Positions 26,068 through 33,630 of a DNA stretch of 39,363 bases are shown here, piece by piece. The stretch comes from Opitutia bacterium (GTDB lineage Bacteria; Verrucomicrobiota; Verrucomicrobiia; Opitutales; Seribacteraceae). Below the pieces are notes generated by a model that had not been told where the DNA came from, searched no databases, and saw only the letters and a list, made by a program, of their open reading frames with translations. Location: the NCBI GenBank assembly GCA_002686835.1, contig NYYP01000016.1, positions 24,597 through 63,959 of the forward strand, in the 5' to 3' direction. The stretch's first letter is position 1; every line of letters starts with the position of its first letter. Position numbers and translations under genes: made by a program.

Positions 26068-27144
26068 TTATTTTGATGGAAAATCACGGAATTTCCACTC
26101 TGGGGTACCAGAAGGATCTTCCGCATGTGGTGATTTACCCAAACCATAGTCATTTGGTTGCATGTCCATATTCTTCCAATAGTTTTTCTTGTCCTTCAAG
26201 AATCCATAGAAAGAAGGATAGAAAGGGTCGATATAGGCAACATCCGCGTCCGATGGAACTTCCAAACCACTCAAATGGTAAGTTGCATTGACGATAAGCC
26301 GGCGAAGATCCTCACTTACCAAATCGACGGAACCACCCATGGTTGTGCAGAAGGCAGTGCCCTTGGCACCACTTGGTGAGGTGTATGGGTGTAACCACGC
26401 GAGAGGTTGCATAGGATTGTTTTTGGAGGCAACAGGTTTGGAATTGGGTTCAAGGTTTTTGGTAACCTGCCCTCGGAGCAGAATTGTATCTTTGGAAGTC
26501 AGTGCCCTGATACCGTAAACATCAGTTGGCCCAAAAACATCCTCAACGCCTCTTAAAATAGGATGTTTGGCATTGGCAGGCTCAATCACACCACGGGCTC
26601 CCTCAATTTTGTGCTTTCCATGATGACTAACCCACCCCTCACCCAAAATCTTGGGACCGAAATCCTTGAAAGTTATCTTTCCCCCAAAAGATCGGTCATT
26701 GAGCCATTTAAAGGCATGGGTGGAAGTCCTTATGCCAATGACTGGTTTACCGGCATTTAGGAACTGAGTTATGTGCTTGGTATCTTCGGCAGAAGGATTC
26801 CTAAATCGTGTACCGATGATCATGAGATCTGCATTACCGAGATAATGCCAACCCCTCACCCCTTGATGATTATCGGGGTCAATGTAAGTGCCTGTATCGT
26901 CCCATGAAAACAAAACTTTGCAGGAAAACCCATGTTTCTCTGCAAGAATTTTGGCAAGCATTGGCATACTCTCTTCAGTGCGATATTCCTCATCTCCAGA
27001 AATAAGTACAACTACTTTACCGGAACCGGGACCTTCCTTTCCATCGAGTGAAAGTACATAAGGATCACTGGCTTGAGTAGATCCAATGCATGCGTGAATG
27101 GCAAAACTGAGCAGGAAGAAAATCGTAAGGAAGGAATGCTTCAT
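26068..27144 (-). CDS. Secreted ThuA-like domain protein
   Basis: A 358-residue protein. A signal peptide (MKHSFLTIFFLLSFAIHACIG) precedes a ThuA-like Rossmann domain: KVVVLISGDEEYRTEESMPM, ADLMIIGTRFRNPSAEDTKH, AGKPVIGIRTSTHAF and a late AFCTTMGGSVDLVSEDLRRL. ThuA-like proteins resemble glutamine amidotransferase folds. They are abundant as secreted copies in Planctomycetes and Verrucomicrobia, where they are tied to sugar use, but activity is not established. The C-terminal 60 residues (SDADVAYIDPFYPSFYGFLK) are family-specific. It starts 17 nt after the small lipoprotein gene and probably shares its transcript. Confidence 0.85.
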   Translation of the reverse strand: MKHSFLTIFFLLSFAIHACIGSTQASDPYVLSLDGKEGPGSGKVVVLISGDEEYRTEESMPMLAKILAEKHGFSCKVLFSWDDTGTYIDPDNHQGVRGWHYLGNADLMIIGTRFRNPSAEDTKHITQFLNAGKPVIGIRTSTHAFKWLNDRSFGGKITFKDFGPKILGEGWVSHHGKHKIEGARGVIEPANAKHPILRGVEDVFGPTDVYGIRALTSKDTILLRGQVTKNLEPNSKPVASKNNPMQPLAWLHPYTSPSGAKGTAFCTTMGGSVDLVSEDLRRLIVNATYHLSGLEVPSDADVAYIDPFYPSFYGFLKDKKNYWKNMDMQPNDYGLGKSPHAEDPSGTPEWKFRDFPSK

Positions 27145-27161
27145 GATATAGTGGTAAGATT

Positions 27162-27314
27162 TTATTCGTCAGCTCCGAAGAAAGATTTAGTGGCGGACCA
27201 ACCAGCCTTGGATTTTTCGGTAATGTAATTACCCGCCTTAGTGGCATAGCATCCTGACAGCGAAGAAAGGCTGATAATTAAAAGACTGGAAACTAAAACT
27301 TTAATTTTGTTCAT
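27162..27314 (-). CDS. 50-residue small lipoprotein
   Basis: A short reading frame from ATG 27314 to TAA 27162. The product begins MNKIKVLVSSLLIISLSSLS, followed by GC (lipobox L-S-G-C, Cys22), and a mature part of 29 residues (YATKAGNYITEKSKAGWSAT). The layout, basic n-region, hydrophobic core and lipobox, strongly suggests a lipoprotein, similar to the entericidin-like small lipoproteins in size. It is 17 nt upstream of the ThuA-like gene on the same strand. Confidence 0.65.
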   Translation of the reverse strand: MNKIKVLVSSLLIISLSSLSGCYATKAGNYITEKSKAGWSATKSFFGADE

Positions 27315-27491
27315 TGGAATAGATGTTGAGATTTGATGATCAGTCCATCATGGACAGATTATTTAGTACAATAGAATTAAATTCTAACAAGAAATTTATT
27401 CTTTAGTCATTGATGTTGGTTAAACTAAGACCACCATATATGGAGCACTTTCTTGTTCGCCTTTTTACAATCAATCCGTAAACTTGTTAAT

Positions 27492-28631
27492 ATGTTTAAA
27501 AATATACCATTCAATCGGGTGGAGTGGGTAACGAGTGGATTTCTCATCTTTACTGCCATTTTAACGGTCACTGCGGTTCCATACTATTTATGGACCTACG
27601 GTTGGGATTGGTTCCTTTTCGGTGTCTTTCTCTTTTTCTATATCTCCACCGGCATGAGTATTACCGTAGGTTATCATCGGCTTTTTTCCCACAAAGCTTT
27701 CCAGGCAAAATGGCCGGTCAAATTGTATGTGCTTCTTTTTGGAGCTGCTGCTTTCGAAAATTCTGCAATTTGGTGGAGTTCGGAACACCGTAAACACCAC
27801 AAGCATGTCGATACCGATGATGACCCGTACGATATCACCAAGGGTTTTTTCTGGGCACACATGGGTTGGCTGATGTTCAAACTTAAACCAGAGCCTCCCC
27901 TTAATAATGTCAACGACCTTCACAACGACAAGCTCGTAGCCTGGCAGCACAAATGGGTTCATGCTATTTCCTTCGTTGTAAGTTTCATCGTTCCAACCCT
28001 GATTGGATATTACTACGCATTATACACAGGAAATATGCTGCCAACAGTTGGAGCCCTTGGAGGATTTCTGATTCCTGGTGTGGCCCGTGTGGTTATGGTA
28101 CAGCACGCTACATTCTGCATTAATTCTCTTTGCCACATGATTGGCAAGCAGCCCTACTCCACCGATCATTCAGCCCGCGATAGTTGGATTGCAGCCATTT
28201 TCACTATGGGCGAGGGTTATCACAACTATCACCACGAATTTGCCTGGGATTATCGCAATGGCGTCAAACCATGGCAACTCGATCCATCCAAGTGGATCAT
28301 ATGGACACTTTCAAAATTTGGTTTAACCAGCGATTTAAAGCGTGTTGCCAATGAACGAATCCTTTTGGCAGAAACCAAAGAGGTTTCGCGCATTGTTAAA
28401 AGCAAAATCTCTGCTTTTCAAACTGCTCACAACAAAGGCTCAGAGATAATGGAGCAGGCTGTGTCCAACCTTGAAAAGCTCGGTGATCGTCTCTCCGAAA
28501 TCCATGTTGAGTTACAGACTGCAATTCGGGATAAAATTGAGATCTCGCGTGTCAAAATGAACGAATTAAGGTTAGAAGTTCGTACCATGGTACAAGAGAT
28601 TGAGTCCTCTGGAAAGATTGCCGTTGCGTAA
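27492..28631 (+). CDS. Membrane-bound acyl-CoA/acyl-lipid desaturase with helical C-terminal tail
   Basis: A 379-residue membrane di-iron desaturase of the stearoyl-CoA (OLE1) type. Four transmembrane helices and three His boxes are visible: HRLFSH (about 62-67), EHRKHH (98-103) and HNYHH (244-248), plus an H-A-T-F-C-I-N-S motif. It introduces a cis double bond into fatty acids and supports membrane fluidity, as in cold or marine conditions. After the catalytic part (to about 300), roughly 75 residues form an amphipathic helical tail, which is not typical. The start is ATG 27492; a longer frame from TTG 27453 lacks an RBS. Confidence 0.93.
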   Translation: MFKNIPFNRVEWVTSGFLIFTAILTVTAVPYYLWTYGWDWFLFGVFLFFYISTGMSITVGYHRLFSHKAFQAKWPVKLYVLLFGAAAFENSAIWWSSEHRKHHKHVDTDDDPYDITKGFFWAHMGWLMFKLKPEPPLNNVNDLHNDKLVAWQHKWVHAISFVVSFIVPTLIGYYYALYTGNMLPTVGALGGFLIPGVARVVMVQHATFCINSLCHMIGKQPYSTDHSARDSWIAAIFTMGEGYHNYHHEFAWDYRNGVKPWQLDPSKWIIWTLSKFGLTSDLKRVANERILLAETKEVSRIVKSKISAFQTAHNKGSEIMEQAVSNLEKLGDRLSEIHVELQTAIRDKIEISRVKMNELRLEVRTMVQEIESSGKIAVA

Positions 28632-28660
28632 CACAACTTGCTCCCGTTTTTTTAAAATTT

Positions 28661-28683
28661 AGAACACTCAACTTGAGTGTTCT
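28661..28683. terminator. Perfect 10-bp inverted repeat downstream of the desaturase gene
   Basis: AGAACACTCA, loop ACT, TGAGTGTTCT. It lies 30 nt after the desaturase stop and is a likely terminator hairpin, though the following T tract is weak. A factor-binding palindrome is the alternative. Confidence 0.5.
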
Positions 28684-28735
28684 GATACACATCTTTTAAA
28701 AGGGTTTTGACATTTATCCTATGCTCATATTTCAG

Positions 28736-28920
28736 AGTGTCGGGATATGTAAAAGGTAGATCAACGCCTACAAGTGGGTGTTAGCCACATGCTTAATAAG
28801 GCACCCCGATGGTTGCAACAAAGAGATGTCAGCTAAAAGGACTAAAGGTAATGCGAAAGCAAATGAGTAAACCAAGCAAAACTCTCTGGGTGATTTAGTC
28901 TTGGTAGAGAGAGTAACAGA
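28736..28920 (+). ncRNA. Candidate structured RNA, possibly a 5' (domain I) fragment of a group II intron
   Basis: Gene-free, between convergent genes, with dense possible RNA structure on the plus strand. It begins GTGTCGGGATATG, close to the GUGYG 5' end of group II introns. It then shows GGGTGTTAGCCAC, CGATGGTTGCAACA and AAGGTAATGCGAAAGCAAAT (GAAA tetraloop), which resemble domain I of bacterial group II introns. AGGACTAAA (28838-28846) can pair with TTTAGTCTT (28894-28902), and ACTCTCT (28881-28887) with AGAGAGT (28908-28914), a crossing, pseudoknot-like pattern. A perfect TTGACA lies at 28707-28712. No reverse transcriptase or domain V is present. An independent small RNA is the alternative. 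I could not test either fold. Confidence 0.4.
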
Positions 28921-30330
28921 CTAATCCTCTTCGGAGAAGTTTTGATCAACTTGTGAAAACCGACTGGACATAAACGGATTTGATATTTTCTTACCCATCT
29001 CTTTCATGTGCGTAACATACTTTCCTGCTAATACCTCCATCACATCTGTATTGTTGATGTGTACCGAAGCCATGAAGGTATCACTGTCTCCCTGTCGGGC
29101 GACAACATACTCTTCGGAAACTGGGTGAAACCCACTTACAACAACTGAACTACCTACCTCGACTTGCACATTTGCACTCAAAGTAAGGTCAGAGAGTGTA
29201 ATAGGATCGTTGACAACTTTCACCTCGCAGGGAAATGCCAAAGTCGAAAATTTCTGAGTCCATTCTTTTATTTCATAGATAAATTTTTGTGGAATCAAAG
29301 GGATGTATAGGTCTGAAGGGTTTACATCTGTAAGCATTTCTTCACTTTGCGCTTCTTGCTCCAGACTGATTAATGAGGCTAGCTCTTCCTCAGTATCCAT
29401 AAGTTTCGCTTTCAATGAATCATATTCATTGTCGCGAAAACTCAGTTGTTCTTTGGTGCTCTTCAATTCTTCAGATATAGAATTATTCAGTGCTTTAACT
29501 TTAGAATTTTCGATAACAAGTTCCTGATTCTCTGCCTCGATACGATTTTTTAGTTCAAGGTAGAAGGATTCATTACTTTTGAAATTATCCAATTCTTTAG
29601 TAAGAGTTACTAAGCGATCGGGTGCATCATGATCATAGGAGTTGTAAAGCCCTGCCATGCCAATAATTGCAAGACTAGCCACAGCCAGACTGGATACAGA
29701 AACCCAGTTGAAATGAGATCGTTTGCTAAGGTTTTCTTTTCTGACACGCGTCGCGTGATTTAGACTATCCACCTTGGATTGTAATTCTTTTAAGGCAATT
29801 GTCTTTAAATTATCCTCTTCGGAAGCAGTTCGGAGACTGCTGATAGCAACATCAAGATCCATCTTTACCTTGGAAACAACCGAATTTTCCTTTTGTAAAC
29901 GATCGGCCAACAAACCAGCCAAGTTTAGACAAAGTTGTCCGGCGATCGTCCCATGATTGTGGATAAACTCAAGTAATTGATCATGGTTCATCCGCCAAAG
30001 TATGCAAAGACCGCGAGTCTCGGATGTCGCGGATGCGATGTGTCCACGCAAGAAAGCAACCTCTCCAAAGGTATCGCCACTGCCCAGGTTTGCAATTACT
30101 TGTTGTTTTCCTTTCTCGTCTTTTTTGGATAACTCGACTGAGCCTGATACAATCAAATAAAGAAATTGTTGCTCCTTTCCTTCTCTGGCAACGAGTTCGT
30201 CTTCAGCAAGCAACCATTCGCCCTCTGATATCAATGCATTGGAATCTTCCTGACTAAGGTTGTAGCAAAGCCCAGTGGTAGGCAGTTCATAGCCTTCAAC
30301 CTTCAAGTCTTCCTCGAATAATGTTTTCAT
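28921..30330 (-). CDS. Cyclic-nucleotide-binding-like domain membrane protein with coiled coil
   Basis: A 469-residue protein. The N-terminal part (about 35-150) is a CAP/cNMP-binding-type beta-roll with LYLIVSGSVELSKK and GSGDTFGEVAFLRGHIASAT. The Arg that contacts the cyclic nucleotide phosphate in the usual R-A-A/S-T element is replaced, so ligand binding is doubtful. A helix leads to one membrane segment (about 209-229, SVSSLAVASLAIIGMAGLYN), followed by a coiled coil (240-330) and a C-terminal domain of about 130 residues that I do not recognise. Topology suggests a cytoplasmic sensor and an external helical part. The ATG at 30330 has no RBS. The gene runs alone. Confidence 0.75.
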   Translation of the reverse strand: MKTLFEEDLKVEGYELPTTGLCYNLSQEDSNALISEGEWLLAEDELVAREGKEQQFLYLIVSGSVELSKKDEKGKQQVIANLGSGDTFGEVAFLRGHIASATSETRGLCILWRMNHDQLLEFIHNHGTIAGQLCLNLAGLLADRLQKENSVVSKVKMDLDVAISSLRTASEEDNLKTIALKELQSKVDSLNHATRVRKENLSKRSHFNWVSVSSLAVASLAIIGMAGLYNSYDHDAPDRLVTLTKELDNFKSNESFYLELKNRIEAENQELVIENSKVKALNNSISEELKSTKEQLSFRDNEYDSLKAKLMDTEEELASLISLEQEAQSEEMLTDVNPSDLYIPLIPQKFIYEIKEWTQKFSTLAFPCEVKVVNDPITLSDLTLSANVQVEVGSSVVVSGFHPVSEEYVVARQGDSDTFMASVHINNTDVMEVLAGKYVTHMKEMGKKISNPFMSSRFSQVDQNFSEED

Positions 30331-30676
30331 AATAAATTAAAAGTAAAGTGTTATTGTAAATGAGCCAAAAATCAACCCACGCAGGTTCGTCCGCAATGCT
30401 TGTGCCAAAATCCTTTTTCCACCAAAAAATGTTAATAATTAAGCGACCCAAATAGTCTCAGTTCAATTTTCAAAAATATTGATACTCTGAATCTTGTTAA
30501 TAAGCAAGCAGTATAAGCTCAATTTTTGTAAATTTTGGGTAACAAAAACCAGATATTTAATTAACTCTTAAGCCTCATATATAATAATTCACAGTTACTT
30601 TCTCTTCCTGTCAAATTTTGCTTAATGAAAAGTTTCAGTTGGTAAAAAATTTCAGTTTTATACTTATTAAAATTAG
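30331..30676. other. AT-rich intergenic region between divergent genes
   Basis: About 346 nt separate the cNMP-binding-like gene from nhaC. It is very AT-rich with no reading frame worth reporting and no clear RNA structure. It should hold the two divergent promoters. Confidence 0.5.
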
Positions 30677-32275
30677 ATGAAATCTGGAAAAAAAGTGGTG
30701 TTATTATTGTTGGTAATTACCTTCGTTTTGCCTCAACTAAGCATTGACGTTATTTCACTCTGGCCGAGTTTCGTTGCCCTGCTCTCGGTCTTATTTCTAA
30801 AGAAAGCTTTGCCAGGTCTTTTGATCGGGGCGGTTTCTGGAGTTATTCTAATAGCCCACGGAAATCCACTTCGGGTTCCCTCTGTATTCATTGCAGATAT
30901 TGCCACTCCTGCCCTTTCAAGCAGTTGGAATCTAAGCATTCTCACCTTTACCCTTCTGCTTGGTGGATTTTCTGCTCTTCTTGAAAAAGGGGGTGGGTTT
31001 GAAATCATTTTGAAAAATTTGCTAAGTAAAACAGATAAATTATCCAAAAAAGTTGAATGGTCAGCATTTTTACTCGGTATAATCTGCTTTTTTGATGGGC
31101 TGGCCAGTTCTCTGCTTGGAGGTCGGGCAATTCGCCCCCTTGCAGATAAAACAGGACTATCCCGAGCCAAACTAGCCTACCTGGTCGACTCCACAGGCTC
31201 GGCAATTGCCTGCGTGGCCATCATGTCGACATGGATTGCTTATCAACTTTCAATGATTAGAGAAGGATACCTTGCCGTAGAAATTGTTCATAGCGAGCCC
31301 TTCACCCTTTTTCTCTCATCGATTCCCCGCAATTTCTACTGCTGGTTCACCCTGATTTTAGTGGTTCTTACTATCCGTAAATCCCTCAATTTTGAATCGA
31401 TGGATAAGTTTGAAATTAAAATCCCTAAAAATATTACTGAAAACGAGATCACGGATGCAAGGAATCATCCAACAGATACTAGTGGACAAAACAGGGTGCT
31501 CATCCCCATTGCCACCCTGATTAGTTGCCTATTCATCGGCTTGTATTTCAATGGGGTGCAAGGAACGGCTTGGCCGGTAAATTTTTTGAAAATCAAGCAA
31601 GCATTTGGCGATGCTGAGTCAAACATCGTACTCCTTTTCAGCTCCATTGTAGCCTGTATTATTGCGTTTTTTTTAAACCGAAATTCAATTTTAATTTCTG
31701 GCTTATCCCCAAGGAAAGAATTCATCAAAGGAATTGGGCGTTTCATCACCCCTTCCCTTGTCCTCATTGCTGCATGGTTCTTGAGCGGCACTCTTCGTGA
31801 GCTTGGAGCTGCTTCTTTTCTTTCCCAAGCTTTAAGCGGATCTCTCCCCCCTGCTCTTTTTCCAGTTTCTGTCTTTCTTCTCGGTGTTTTAATTTCTTTC
31901 ACTACCGGAACATCCTGGGGCACCATGGGCGTGCTCATGCCCCTAACCATTCCCGTCTGTTTATCTTTGGCCCCCGATTCAAATACTATGATGGCGTCTG
32001 CCATCGCAGCCGTATTTAGCGGTGCCGTCTTTGGAGATCATTGTTCACCCATGAGCGACACCACCATCGTTTCAGCCGTAGCCTGCGAAATTTCTCCCTA
32101 TGATCATTTTCGAACTCAACTACCCTATGCGTTGCTTGCCGCAAGCGTAGCTGCCCTTGCTGGATTTATTCCCATGGGCCTTGGACTATCTCCATGGCTA
32201 TGCCTGATCGTGGGTACATTCATTTTACTATCAGTTCCTTGGATCAGGAATAAATTCTTTTCCATTTCCGGCTAA
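30677..32275 (+). CDS. NhaC-family Na+/H+ antiporter
   Basis: A 532-residue transporter with about 12 membrane helices. It carries the NhaC-family signature near the C-terminus, GTSWGTMGVLMPLTIPV and VFGDHCSPMSDTTIVSAVAC, and the earlier FFDGLASSLLGGRAIRPLAD and STGSAIACVAIMSTWIA. It probably exchanges Na+ for protons, fitting a marine habitat; related proteins also carry malate/lactate or other organic acids. The ATG at 30677 has a hydrophobic, basic-flanked N-terminus. The stop shares one base with the next ATG (TAATG), so the downstream MFS gene is translationally coupled. Confidence 0.9.
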   Translation: MKSGKKVVLLLLVITFVLPQLSIDVISLWPSFVALLSVLFLKKALPGLLIGAVSGVILIAHGNPLRVPSVFIADIATPALSSSWNLSILTFTLLLGGFSALLEKGGGFEIILKNLLSKTDKLSKKVEWSAFLLGIICFFDGLASSLLGGRAIRPLADKTGLSRAKLAYLVDSTGSAIACVAIMSTWIAYQLSMIREGYLAVEIVHSEPFTLFLSSIPRNFYCWFTLILVVLTIRKSLNFESMDKFEIKIPKNITENEITDARNHPTDTSGQNRVLIPIATLISCLFIGLYFNGVQGTAWPVNFLKIKQAFGDAESNIVLLFSSIVACIIAFFLNRNSILISGLSPRKEFIKGIGRFITPSLVLIAAWFLSGTLRELGAASFLSQALSGSLPPALFPVSVFLLGVLISFTTGTSWGTMGVLMPLTIPVCLSLAPDSNTMMASAIAAVFSGAVFGDHCSPMSDTTIVSAVACEISPYDHFRTQLPYALLAASVAALAGFIPMGLGLSPWLCLIVGTFILLSVPWIRNKFFSISG

Positions 32276-33618
32276 TGCAGGAAAAACTGGAAATTGCCCG
32301 CTCCAACATACGGAACTTCATTGCCTTTCGTATGTTCTTCAGTGCCCGGTTTTATTACCCCGTCTTCGCGGTCATTTATCTGGATTTCGGAATGACTCTT
32401 GAACAATTTGCCATTCTCAATTCCATCTGGGCGGCTACGATTATTTTAGCAGAAGTACCATCCGGTACCCTTTCAGATATTATTGGCAGGAAGAAAATGA
32501 TCGTGACCGCTGGCATTCTCATGGTGGTGGAAATGTTGGTCTGGGGATTTGCTCCCACCTCCAATCTCGATGTTCTTTTTTGGATCCTCGCAATTAATCG
32601 TGTGCTCAGTGGTTTAGCTGAAGCGGCGGCCAGCGGAGCAGACGAAGCCCTCGTTTACGATTCTATCGATGAAGCAGGCAAAAAAGATGAATGGGGATTA
32701 ATCCTCCAAAAAGTTACCCGTTGGCAATCCTTCGCCTTCATGATAGCCCTACTTACCGGGGGAATTTTGTACGACCCCGAAGTAATGACCCATGTATGTC
32801 AGTTTCTTGGAATAGATATTCATTTGACTCAGCAGGAAACCATGCGCTGGCCCATCTTTCTCAATCTGGTCACCGCCCTACTCACTCTTCTTGCTGCCTT
32901 ATCCCTTCGGGAGACAGGAAACTACCAGTCCAACACTGATCCAATTTCCAGCAAGACCGCATTTGCTCAAACCTGGAGAGTTGCCAAATGGATAGCCCAT
33001 ACCCCTTTTGCCCTAATTATCATTTTAGCGGCGGCCACCATCGACAGTGCCATTCGCATGTTCATTACCATGAATAGCGAATATTACCGGCAGATCTCCT
33101 TTCCCGAGGTTGCCTTTGGTATAATCGGAGCCGTCATTTCACTACAAGGCATGGTGGTTGCCCGAATTTCCCGGGAGATGACAGAACGGTTTGGACCCAA
33201 TCAAAATTTTCTAATCATTTCATTCATCACCCTGCTTGCATTTATTGGGATACGCTTTTTCGTCCCCTACTTCGGAGTACTTTTCTCCATGCTCTTATTT
33301 GTGGCCATGGGGATGACTGGCTTTTGCACGAGTTACTACCTCAATAAAACCGCAGACAAGTCGATCCGTGCCACCCTCCTTAGTTTTAAGGGATTGGCTC
33401 TCAACTTGGGCTACGGCGGTATTGGTATTCTCTATGCCCTCCTTGTGGCCTACTTACGGGAACAGCCTGAACTTTCTTCAGATGCGGGAATGCTTTTTCA
33501 GGCATCCTCCGAGTGGTTTCCACCATGGTTTTTGATTACTTTCCTGGCTGTAATTTTGTGCCAGTTGAAATGGCGTGGAAAGCTTCCTTCTGAAGGGATT
33601 TCAATAAAAGGAGCTTAA
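32275..33618 (+). CDS. MFS transporter of unknown substrate
   Basis: A 447-residue protein with about 12 hydrophobic segments. It has the MFS motif A-like element EVPSGTLSDIIGRKKMIV in the loop after helix 2, and LALNLGYGGIGILYALLV in the C-terminal half. The substrate is unknown. It starts at the last base of the NhaC stop codon and was probably selected for coupled expression, perhaps moving a compound whose uptake depends on the sodium or proton gradient. Its stop lies 12 nt from the convergent stop of the large secreted helical protein gene. Confidence 0.88.
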   Translation: MQEKLEIARSNIRNFIAFRMFFSARFYYPVFAVIYLDFGMTLEQFAILNSIWAATIILAEVPSGTLSDIIGRKKMIVTAGILMVVEMLVWGFAPTSNLDVLFWILAINRVLSGLAEAAASGADEALVYDSIDEAGKKDEWGLILQKVTRWQSFAFMIALLTGGILYDPEVMTHVCQFLGIDIHLTQQETMRWPIFLNLVTALLTLLAALSLRETGNYQSNTDPISSKTAFAQTWRVAKWIAHTPFALIIILAAATIDSAIRMFITMNSEYYRQISFPEVAFGIIGAVISLQGMVVARISREMTERFGPNQNFLIISFITLLAFIGIRFFVPYFGVLFSMLLFVAMGMTGFCTSYYLNKTADKSIRATLLSFKGLALNLGYGGIGILYALLVAYLREQPELSSDAGMLFQASSEWFPPWFLITFLAVILCQLKWRGKLPSEGISIKGA

Positions 33619-33630
33619 GTATAGCATCGA

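Noticed and set aside
27065-27247. Minus-strand 60-codon frame overlapping thuA-like and lipoprotein genes
   Set aside because: Both genes it overlaps have clear signal peptides and coherent frames; this one has neither.
28736-28920. Interpretation as tmRNA, RNase P RNA, SRP RNA or 6S RNA
   Set aside because: The conserved cores of those RNAs (tag frame, P4 helix, SRP Alu/4.5S loop, 6S bubble) are not visible.
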